A stretch of 16,201 bases of DNA from Lachnospiraceae bacterium UBA7179 (lineage in GTDB: Bacteria > Bacillota > Clostridia > Lachnospirales > Lachnospiraceae). Both the position numbers and the translations under genes were made by a program. Below are positions 7,158 to 13,657 of the stretch, one piece after another (the first letter of the stretch is position 1; each line of letters begins with the position of its first letter). The notes below the pieces were generated by a model. It was not told the DNA's origin. It saw only the letters and a list, made by a program, of their open reading frames with translations, and searched no databases. The stretch lies in contig DKVL01000013.1 of NCBI GenBank assembly GCA_002491195.1, positions 1 to 16,201 of the forward strand, read 5' to 3'.

Positions 7158-7186
7158 ATATTATCAGGTTATCACACCAATGTCAA
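7158..7186 (-). promoter_or_regulatory. Strong sigma-A promoter of the short unit before rsgA
   Basis: On the minus strand, TTGACA (7186-7181), a 17-nt spacer and TAATAT (7163-7158), with TG one base ahead of the -10. This is the best -35 match in the window. Confidence 0.75.
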
Positions 7187-7221
7187 CCATCAAACAATTT
7201 TCAAACACACTCTAACTCTAC

Positions 7222-8562
7222 TCAGGCATAAGTACCCTCTCGCTTATTGTTCATCCGATAGAACACTGCCCCCGCCGCATCTGCCAGAAACCATCCGATC
7301 GGCACGGACATCCAGATGCCTGTCACACCGACTCCCTCTATAGAAGACAGGGTATACGCCAACAGCACACGCATTCCGAGAGAGATCACTGTAAGAATCA
7401 CCGAGACACCTGGCTTATTCATCGCCCGGAAATATCCATAAAATAAAAACAGCAGTCCAATGCCAAAGTAAAACGATGCCTCAATACGCAGATATCCAAC
7501 TCCCACTGCAACTGCCTCCGCACTGCTCTCATCGAGAAACAGCGACATCAGCGGCCTGGCAAAACCGACTACAAGCACAGAAATCACGAAACAAAACAGG
7601 AATGCACTAAGTACTGCATCCCGCATTCCCCTGCGTATCCTGTCCCGTTTTCCAGCTCCGTAGTTCTGCGCTACATACGTTGAAAATGCATTGCCAAAAT
7701 CCTGTACTGGCGAGTAGGCAAAGGAGTCAATCTTCACAGCAGCCGCAAAGGCTGCCATCACCACAGCGCCAAAGCTGTTGACAAGTCCCTGCACCATCAA
7801 AATACCAAAATTCATCACGGACTGCTGCAGACAGGTCAGCGACGATAAACTGATCAATTCTTTTAAGATGCCTTGATTCCAATGCCTGTTTTCTTTCTTG
7901 ATCCGTACTTCAGGGTATTTCCGCACACAGTATACCAACAGACCAACACCAGCCACATATTGCGAGATCACGGTAGCCACCGCTGCTCCGCCAACACCCC
8001 ACATCAGCACACGGATAAAAAACAAGTCCAGAAAAATGTTTAACACCGCTGAAATACCGAGAAAGCAAAGCGGTACCAGCGAATTTCCCAGAGCGCGCAT
8101 GAAGTTTGCCACAAAGTTATACAAAAAGGCAGCAACAATCCCAGCAAAGATCCACAACAGATACTCTTTCATGAATGGTATTACTTCGTCTGGCACATGC
8201 AGAAATGCAAGGATCCCATAAATTCCTGCATAGACCAGGATGTTCAACGTGATCGTGACCGCTCCGATCATCAAAAACGCCATATAGATTCCCTTTTCCA
8301 GCCTGTCATAATCCCGTCTGCCAAACTGCATCGAAAAAAAAGCGCTGCTGCCCATACAGAGCCCCAAAATAATCGAAGTCACAAAAACCATCAGTGTGTA
8401 GGAAGAACCCACGGCCGCCAGCGCGTTTTTTCCAAGAAAACGTCCAACGATCAGCGTGTCCACCACATTGTAAAGCTGTTGCAGTACATTCCCCACCATG
8501 ATCGGAAATGCGAACTTTAACAGCTTTTTCATGATATTTCCCTGAGTTAAGTCGCAGTTCAT
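7222..8562 (-). CDS. MATE-family multidrug efflux transporter
   Basis: The 446-residue protein has about twelve hydrophobic segments and the usual MATE opening, with PIMVGNVLQQLYNVVDTLIV in the first helix region and a repeat of that pattern in the second half. MATE proteins export cationic drugs or metabolites across the cytoplasmic membrane using Na+ or H+ gradients. The substrate is not readable here. The start at 8562 is chosen over an upstream in-frame ATG at 8646. GGGGAG lies 7 nt before it, and its ATG overlaps the TGA of the preceding GNAT gene by 4 nt (8559-8562), a sign of translational coupling. No terminator is visible after the stop. Confidence 0.92.
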   Translation of the reverse strand: MNCDLTQGNIMKKLLKFAFPIMVGNVLQQLYNVVDTLIVGRFLGKNALAAVGSSYTLMVFVTSIILGLCMGSSAFFSMQFGRRDYDRLEKGIYMAFLMIGAVTITLNILVYAGIYGILAFLHVPDEVIPFMKEYLLWIFAGIVAAFLYNFVANFMRALGNSLVPLCFLGISAVLNIFLDLFFIRVLMWGVGGAAVATVISQYVAGVGLLVYCVRKYPEVRIKKENRHWNQGILKELISLSSLTCLQQSVMNFGILMVQGLVNSFGAVVMAAFAAAVKIDSFAYSPVQDFGNAFSTYVAQNYGAGKRDRIRRGMRDAVLSAFLFCFVISVLVVGFARPLMSLFLDESSAEAVAVGVGYLRIEASFYFGIGLLFLFYGYFRAMNKPGVSVILTVISLGMRVLLAYTLSSIEGVGVTGIWMSVPIGWFLADAAGAVFYRMNNKREGTYA

Positions 8563-9161
8563 GTGACAGCTCCCCGCATGATTTCCGAAAACGATCTGAT
8601 TGGCGGCTGGTCTGCTGTGTGTTCTCCGATTATCTTCTCCATCCACACCATATTATACCAACGTCCAAACTTATAACCACACTGGTGAAACTCTCCTACC
8701 ATTTTGTAACCGATTTTTTCATGATAAGATACACTGTCGTTTGTGAGATATTCGTCCTCGGGATCCGCATATGCGATACAGGCATTTGCATTCAGGATTC
8801 CCTGCTTTCTGAGTGCTTCCTCAAGCGTGTCATATAACCTTGTCCCGATCTTCCTGTGCTTTTGATCCTGCCTGACATAGATGGTCGTCTCCACGGACCA
8901 ATCATATGCAGCACGCTCCTTGAAGGGTGAAGCGTATGTATATCCGACAAGCTCCCCTCCGCACTCCGCCACAAAATATGGATATTTTTTCAATGTATTG
9001 TCCATACGTGTTCGAAATTCAGCCACCGTTGGCACGACATACTCAAACGTGATTGCCGTCTTTTCCACGTATGGCGCATAGATTTCCAGTAATCCGGCGG
9101 CGTCATCCGGACGCGCTGCACGTATCTGTATTTCCTGGTTATATCGTTCTTCCTTCTGCAC
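8559..9161 (-). CDS. GNAT acetyltransferase of the phosphinothricin acetyltransferase (Pat/Bar, YncA) group
   Basis: The 200-residue protein begins with a GTG codon at 9161, preceded by AAGGGG at about 6 nt. Features of the Pat group are visible: RAAYDWSVETTIYV at 84-97, acetyl-CoA motif HRKIGT at 102-107, and the later stretch HEKIGYKMVGEFHQCGYKFG at 147-166. Enzymes of this group acetylate phosphinothricin, methionine sulfoximine or related amino acids. Many annotated members act on other small amines or amino acids. It overlaps the MATE gene by 4 nt, so a modify-and-export pair is a reasonable inference. The real substrate is unknown. Confidence 0.86.
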   Translation of the reverse strand: MQKEERYNQEIQIRAARPDDAAGLLEIYAPYVEKTAITFEYVVPTVAEFRTRMDNTLKKYPYFVAECGGELVGYTYASPFKERAAYDWSVETTIYVRQDQKHRKIGTRLYDTLEEALRKQGILNANACIAYADPEDEYLTNDSVSYHEKIGYKMVGEFHQCGYKFGRWYNMVWMEKIIGEHTADQPPIRSFSEIMRGAVT

Positions 9162-9188
9162 TTGTTTCCCCTTCTCCCATTTTTTTAA

Positions 9189-9238
9189 AACTGTTCAACA
9201 ATACCCTATACATCTTGAGTTGCTACTTCTGAACAGTT
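9189..9238. repeat. Inverted repeat AACTGTTCA / TGAACAGTT
   Basis: Perfect 9-bp arms at 9189-9197 and 9230-9238 are separated by 32 nt. They occupy the 99-nt gap between the DUF234 ATPase stop and the GNAT start. No T-tract follows on either strand, so a terminator is unlikely. It could be an operator of the GNAT-MATE operon or a dispersed repeat. A related ATGAACAGTAAC lies at 26-37. Confidence 0.35.
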
Positions 9239-9260
9239 CCTCAACATTTTCTATCGATCC

Positions 9261-10637
9261 TTATCGCAGTATCAAATCCCTCCGCTCCCTGGCTAACTGC
9301 AGGAGGCGCTGCGTGTATCCGCTGATGGAAAACAGCATAAAAATCTCTTTCCGGTCATTTAAGAACCACGCTACGCGTTTTGATTTTTCAACCAACGCAT
9401 AAAAGATGTCCACGTCCACCGGATTACTCCAATATTTGCACTCCCCAAACAAAATGACCTTTTCCTCCTCATTTAACGCCACGACATCAATTTCGGTATG
9501 TTTGTCCCAATACCGCCCGATCCTGGAAAAATGATAGGGTATCTCCTGGTCTGCAGCAAGCAGTTCCCGGCAAATATCTTCATACACAAATGCAACGTGA
9601 TTTCTGACAAAACTTTTTCTGATTTTTTCCATGACATATTCTGTGTTTCCACGCTCAATGTCACTTTGATTTGGATAAATAAAGGTAAACCAGAAACGGA
9701 TATAATTGTCTTTGATATGATACAGCCCCTTCTTGCTCTTCTCCGGTTCCTTTTCCGTGACGGGCACTTCCCGCTCTACAAGGTCCAAATCGATCAGCGT
9801 CTTCAATGTCCTCGTAAGATCCGTCGCCCTGACGCCGATCGCAGACGAAAGATCTGCCATTTTCGTGTTTCCAAAAGCGATCGCACGCAAAACAGAAAAA
9901 TAACTGCCAAGTTCCGACACCTCCTGCTGAAGCAGAAAATACGGCTCCTCGTACAGATACCCTGACAATGCTAAAATATTTTCCTCGATACCTGTGTAAA
10001 TGTCCTCCTGATCTGCAAATGACTCAATGTATTTCGGTACGCCTCCGGTAACTGCGTACCGTTCTACCTGTTCCCGAAAGGACAGGCCATCAAAAAAATC
10101 CTGATAATATGGAAAAGGTATCTGTTTTAACCGAATCTGCGCTGTGCGTCTGCCATACAGCGGACTTTGATAGGACAACGTCTGCGACACCATCATGGAA
10201 ATCAGGGAACCGCACAGGATCACCATGACATTCCTTTCTTTTAAAATTTCATCCCATATTCGCTGGAAAACAGACGGGAATGCCGGATTCGTCCTGCCAA
10301 GATATTGAAACTCATCTAAGATGACAACAATTTTCTCTTCGCCGTCTGCCGTTACAATCGCTTTGAATATCGTATCCCATCTGTCAACAACTGCATTCAT
10401 GAGCACTTCATTTTGTGCAAACTCTGCTGCTTTTTCCCGAAACAGATTCCTGTTGATCCCCTCCGACTCCTGTGTCGCCAGATAATAAATTGTGCGCTTA
10501 TCCTTTGCAAACTCATTCAGGAGCGTTGTCTTCCCCACGCGTCGCCTGCCATAGACAATAACCAGTGAAGCTCCCTTTTTGGCATATTCCCTCTCTAGTG
10601 TTTTGGTTTCAAGTTCACGGTCTACAAATCGTTTCAT
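9261..10637 (-). CDS. AAA-family ATPase with DUF234/PD-(D/E)XK C-terminal domain
   Basis: The 458-residue protein has a textbook Walker A at 29-38 (YGRRRVGKTT), Walker B at 103-110 (IVVILDEF), and a sensor-like LCGS at 141-144. A winged-helix-like segment follows at about 245-295, and the C-terminal domain carries D384 and E399-x-K401, the nuclease-fold signature. This is the archaeal-type ATPase/DUF234 family, whose biological role is not established. The ATG at 10637 has GGAG 10 nt upstream. An in-frame GTG at 10655 would add six residues and is less likely. The gene has its own promoter far upstream (10798-10825), leaving a roughly 150-nt leader with tandem repeats. Unlike the ATPase at 53-1756, its P-loop is intact. 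Confidence 0.87.
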   Translation of the reverse strand: MKRFVDRELETKTLEREYAKKGASLVIVYGRRRVGKTTLLNEFAKDKRTIYYLATQESEGINRNLFREKAAEFAQNEVLMNAVVDRWDTIFKAIVTADGEEKIVVILDEFQYLGRTNPAFPSVFQRIWDEILKERNVMVILCGSLISMMVSQTLSYQSPLYGRRTAQIRLKQIPFPYYQDFFDGLSFREQVERYAVTGGVPKYIESFADQEDIYTGIEENILALSGYLYEEPYFLLQQEVSELGSYFSVLRAIAFGNTKMADLSSAIGVRATDLTRTLKTLIDLDLVEREVPVTEKEPEKSKKGLYHIKDNYIRFWFTFIYPNQSDIERGNTEYVMEKIRKSFVRNHVAFVYEDICRELLAADQEIPYHFSRIGRYWDKHTEIDVVALNEEEKVILFGECKYWSNPVDVDIFYALVEKSKRVAWFLNDRKEIFMLFSISGYTQRLLQLARERRDLILR

Positions 10638-10670
10638 GGCAGTCACACTCCTCACGGTAAGGCCATACCC

Positions 10671-10789
10671 ATTCAGGCGAGTATTATGTCTAATGACATG
10701 ATATCATGATTGCTGCGCAATCACAATAAAGTCATGTCTATTCGGGCGAATATTATGCCTGATGACATGATACCATGAGCGCAGCGCGA
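10671..10789. repeat. Two tandem copies of a palindromic repeat with 69-bp period
   Basis: Copy one is 10671-10720 and copy two 10740-10789. About 41 of 50 positions match, starting with ATTCRGGCGA and running through ATGACATGATA. Copy one holds the perfect palindrome CATGATATCATG (10697-10708) and a perfect 7-bp hairpin TGATTGC-TGC-GCAATCA (10707-10723). Copy two keeps imperfect versions. Both would be transcribed in the leader of the DUF234 ATPase gene. Confidence 0.75.
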
Positions 10790-10797
10790 TATAATTT

Positions 10798-10825
10798 ATT
10801 ATATCACATTTATTATGTTTGTAAA
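10798..10825 (-). promoter_or_regulatory. Sigma-A promoter of the DUF234 ATPase gene
   Basis: On the minus strand, TTTACA (10825-10820), a 16-nt spacer and a perfect TATAAT (10803-10798), with TG one base before the -10. Transcription would begin near 10790, just before the tandem repeat. Confidence 0.65.
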
Positions 10826-10848
10826 CATTATGTTTGTGTACATAATAA
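10810..10848. promoter_or_regulatory. Operator-like repeats over the -35 of the ATPase promoter
   Basis: ATTATGTTTGT occurs twice, at 10812-10822 and 10827-10837, with a 15-bp period. ATTATGT (10827-10833) and ACATAAT (10840-10846) form a dyad. A longer dyad joins TTATTATGT (10810-10818) to ACATAATAA (10840-10848). The repeats cover the -35 hexamer and the region upstream, as a repressor or activator site would. Confidence 0.5.
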
Positions 10849-10867
10849 TTTGTAAGTTCCCTGTTTC

Positions 10868-12049
10868 CTACTTGATACTCCCATAATCCGTCACCTTGAC
10901 ATCCACGTCGGGCATTGCCGTAGTGTCGCCAGAAACTGTGATCGCACCGCTGTACATCGCTTTGATCAGTGCGTGATAGTCGTCCTCTGTGAACGCATCA
11001 CTCCACTGTGTGCTGCGGATTGGCAGCTGCACATAATTCTCCTCCGGATTCTCCGAGACGATTCCGAGGTTTTCAATCTTTCCTACGTAATCATCCCATC
11101 TGCCATCCCTGATGCCTGTAAGGACGCTGTTGACCGTCCCGGTAAGGTCTTTCATTGCCGAGGTGACTGTCATACCCTGCCCATATTTCCCATCAATAAT
11201 GGGCTGCTGATCGGAATCGACACCGATCATCTTTCCGTCATACCTTGCCGCCGCTTCTGCAACCGATGTATAGATCTCGCCTCCACAGGCAAAGACAACC
11301 TCCACTCCTTTCGTGCCATACCATGTGTCCATCACAGCTGTAATGTCATCATCGCCGAAAAACTGACCGCCGCATATATACTCTACCTCAATCTCATCCG
11401 TAATACCAAGCTCCGCCGCTGCCGCATCAATTCCCTGCACATAACCGTATCCAAAACGGTGAACTACCGGTGCTGACACACCTCCCAGAAACCCAAGATG
11501 TCTGTAGCCGGACTTCACAGCAGCATATCCTGCCATGTAACCTGGCAATTCCTCCTGGTATGTGCAACAGTATACATTCTCCTCATGATAATAATCCGTC
11601 ACACTGTAATCTGCAGAATTTCCTGTATAAGTTTTCCCTGCGCCTTTTGCACAGATATCCCCTGCACTGACATCAAGCGCCACAAATTTGATATCCGGAT
11701 ACCGTTCCGGCTGTGAGACAACCACTGCTGCAAACAAATACCCCGGCATTACGATAATATTAGCGCCATCGGCTGCGGCCTTGTCCACGCTCGCGTTTCT
11801 GGCCTCATCTGTATCGTCGTCAGGCTTATAATAGGTAAAGGCCACATCATTGATCTCCGCCCAGTTCCTGCACGCCTCATATGCCGTCTGGTTAAAGCTC
11901 TGGTCTGTGATATCACCAGAATCTGTGATCATTGCAATATTCATATCGGTATTGACATCCTTCACATTCGCATTCCTGTCCAAACCACATGCTGTCAACG
12001 ATACTGCTATGAGCGCTACCATAATAAATGCCCTTACTTTTCTCTTCAT
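10868..12049 (-). CDS. BMP/PnrA-family substrate-binding lipoprotein
   Basis: The 393-residue protein begins with a lipoprotein signal peptide: basic MKRK, a hydrophobic core, then the lipobox LTAC with the lipidated Cys at 21. The mature part is a BMP (basic membrane protein)/PnrA-type periplasmic-binding fold. The conserved ligand segment is ITDSGDITDQSFNQTAYEAC at 41-60, and the hinge region carries LGFLGG and VVFACGG. PnrA relatives bind purine nucleosides for an ABC importer. No ATPase or permease gene lies beside it, so it must share a transporter elsewhere or act as a sensor. GGAGG lies 9 nt before the ATG. It follows purA on the same strand, behind a terminator and a structured RNA element. 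Confidence 0.88.
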   Translation of the reverse strand: MKRKVRAFIMVALIAVSLTACGLDRNANVKDVNTDMNIAMITDSGDITDQSFNQTAYEACRNWAEINDVAFTYYKPDDDTDEARNASVDKAAADGANIIVMPGYLFAAVVVSQPERYPDIKFVALDVSAGDICAKGAGKTYTGNSADYSVTDYYHEENVYCCTYQEELPGYMAGYAAVKSGYRHLGFLGGVSAPVVHRFGYGYVQGIDAAAAELGITDEIEVEYICGGQFFGDDDITAVMDTWYGTKGVEVVFACGGEIYTSVAEAAARYDGKMIGVDSDQQPIIDGKYGQGMTVTSAMKDLTGTVNSVLTGIRDGRWDDYVGKIENLGIVSENPEENYVQLPIRSTQWSDAFTEDDYHALIKAMYSGAITVSGDTTAMPDVDVKVTDYGSIK

Positions 12050-12081
12050 AAATTTGATCCTCCATTAAGAATTTTTCTTGC

Positions 12082-12139
12082 GGCCCGTGCGTCACGTTAG
12101 TGACATATTTCCAGATGCGTAGCATCTTGTGCTCGGGCC
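12082..12139 (-). ncRNA. Three-way-junction RNA element in the leader of the BMP lipoprotein gene
   Basis: Outer arms 12082-12090 and 12131-12139 (GGCCCG/CGGGCC plus two further pairs after one mismatch) enclose two perfect hairpins: GTCAC-GTTA-GTGAC (12091-12104) and AGATGC-GTA-GCATCT (12113-12127). The joining segments are 0, 8 and 3 nt. It ends about 20 nt before the GGAGG of the BMP gene. I cannot match it to a known riboswitch. A dispersed palindromic repeat is the alternative. Confidence 0.5.
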
Positions 12140-12146
12140 TGTGCAT

Positions 12147-12186
12147 AAAAAGCCAAAGGCAAACAATACATACTGCCTTTGGCTTT
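12147..12186 (-). terminator. Rho-independent terminator of purA
   Basis: AAAGCCAAAGGCA (12149-12161) and TGCCTTTGGCTTT (12174-12186) form a perfect 13-bp stem, followed on the minus strand by a T-run. It lies 13 nt after the purA stop. Confidence 0.85.
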
Positions 12187-12198
12187 CCTTGATCTCTT

Positions 12199-13497
12199 TT
12201 ATTTTGAGTTCTTTAATGTACTCTTTCTGTATATGATATCATCTCTCGCCGGCCCGTTGCTCACGAGTGTGATCGGATATCCGATCTGCTCCTCGATGAA
12301 CTCAATATATCTGCGGCAGTTCTCAGGAAGTTCATCGTAGTTTCTGATGCCCCTGATGTCTGTCTTCCAGCCGGGCAGTTTCGTAAATACCGGTTTTGCC
12401 TTCTGAAGTTTTGCCGTGACAGGAAACTGTGTCGTGACCTCCCCGTCAATCTCATACCCTGTGCATATAGGAATCTCATCGAGATAGCCCAGTACATCAA
12501 GTACTGTAAAGCATACATCTGTCGTTCCCTGCAGCCTGCATCCATACTTAGACGCCACACAGTCAAACCAACCCATACGTCTCGGCCGTCCTGTCGTAGC
12601 ACCGTACTCTCCGCCATCGCCGCCGCGCCGCCTGAGTTCCTCTGCTTCGTCTCCAAATATCTCTGACACAAAAGCGCCCGCGCCGACTGCTGATGAATAC
12701 GCCTTACATACAGTATAAATTTCCTTGATCTCATATGGCGGTATGCCTGCACCGATCGCACCATATGCTGCAAGCGTCGATGAAGATGTCACCATCGGAT
12801 AGATGCCATGGTCAGGATCTTTCAATGTTCCAAGCTGACCTTCCAGGAGAATATTCTTCCCAGCCTTCAATGCCTCGTCAAGATATGCGGAGACATCGCA
12901 TACATAAGGCTTGATCATATCCCTGTATTCGTGCAGTGTTTCCAACAATTCTGCCGGAACGATCGGCGGTTTATGATACAGATGCTCCAGAATCACATTT
13001 TTCTGCTCTGCCACCCGCTCAATCTTCTCTTTCAGAAGTTCCTCGTCAAAAAGCTCGCTCACCTGGAAACCGATCTTTGCATATTTATCGGAATAGAAAG
13101 GAGCGATACCTGACTTGGTGGAACCAAACGACTTTCCTCCTAAACGTTCCTCCTCGTACTGGTCAAACAGCACATGATACGGCATCACGATCTGCGTCCT
13201 GTCTGATACCAGAATCTTTGGCATCGGCACATTCCTGTCCGTGATCGACTTGATCTCGTTTATAAAGATCGGAATATTTAACGCCACACCATTGCCGATA
13301 ATACTTGTTGTATGATTATAAAATACGCCTGAAGGCAGGGTATGAAGTGCAAACTTGCCATAATTGTTCACAATCGTGTGGCCTGCATTTGCTCCCCCCT
13401 GAAAACGGATCACAATATCTGCCTCGCGCGCGAGCATATCAGTAATCTTACCTTTTCCCTCGTCGCCCCAATTAGCTCCTACTACTGCTTTTACCAT
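12199..13497 (-). CDS. purA: Adenylosuccinate synthetase (clostridial-type sequence)
   Basis: PurA joins IMP and aspartate using GTP, the first committed step from IMP to AMP. The 432-residue length is normal. Visible motifs are WGDEGKGK at 10-17 with the catalytic Asp12, NAGHT at 37-41 with His40, the GTP/Asp loop TTGRPRR at 301-307, and the DHGIYPMVTSSSTL region from 229. Two IMP-site stretches differ from E. coli: FGSTKSGIAP at 124-133, and EGQLG at 219-223 where E. coli has EGAQG. The start at 13497 has GGAGGG 6 nt upstream. A further 37 in-frame residues upstream lack family similarity. Promoter (13551-13579) and terminator are both clear, so the gene is probably monocistronic. Confidence 0.95.
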   Translation of the reverse strand: MVKAVVGANWGDEGKGKITDMLAREADIVIRFQGGANAGHTIVNNYGKFALHTLPSGVFYNHTTSIIGNGVALNIPIFINEIKSITDRNVPMPKILVSDRTQIVMPYHVLFDQYEEERLGGKSFGSTKSGIAPFYSDKYAKIGFQVSELFDEELLKEKIERVAEQKNVILEHLYHKPPIVPAELLETLHEYRDMIKPYVCDVSAYLDEALKAGKNILLEGQLGTLKDPDHGIYPMVTSSSTLAAYGAIGAGIPPYEIKEIYTVCKAYSSAVGAGAFVSEIFGDEAEELRRRGGDGGEYGATTGRPRRMGWFDCVASKYGCRLQGTTDVCFTVLDVLGYLDEIPICTGYEIDGEVTTQFPVTAKLQKAKPVFTKLPGWKTDIRGIRNYDELPENCRRYIEFIEEQIGYPITLVSNGPARDDIIYRKSTLKNSK

Positions 13498-13550
13498 TAA
13501 CATCCCTCCACTTATATGCTTTTTCTTTAAGAATTGTTCATACCTTATCA

Positions 13551-13579
13551 ATAATACCATACCTGTCTTTGTGTTACAA
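13551..13579 (-). promoter_or_regulatory. Sigma-A promoter of purA
   Basis: On the minus strand, TTGTAA (13579-13574), a 17-nt spacer and TATTAT (13556-13551), with TG one base before the -10. No PurR box or purine riboswitch was recognised between it and the start. Confidence 0.65.
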
Positions 13580-13610
13580 GTAAAATATTTCCGTACGGCG
13601 TACAACAAAT

Positions 13611-13646
13611 AAAAATGGCGCCCCTTTTTAGGCTGGCGCCATTTTT
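13611..13646 (-). terminator. Rho-independent terminator of the surface protein gene
   Basis: AAAAATGGCGCC (13611-13622) and GGCGCCATTTTT (13635-13646) form a perfect 12-bp stem with T-rich ends on both strands. It lies 11 nt after the stop of the secreted protein gene. Confidence 0.85.
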
Positions 13647-13657
13647 ACCCAAAATCT

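Noticed and set aside
6888..7343. Plus-strand 151-residue ORF over the rsgA-MATE gap
   Set aside because: It runs antisense to a clear promoter, small ORF and terminators and into the MATE gene. No ribosome binding site or family features were seen.
8563..8646. Upstream ATG for MATE at 8646
   Set aside because: The extra 28 residues are read through the GNAT gene and are not MATE-like. The 8562 start has a good ribosome binding site and coupling overlap.
13498..13608. Upstream extension of purA by 37 residues
   Set aside because: It crosses the promoter -10, lacks PurA similarity, and GGAGGG sits correctly for 13497.
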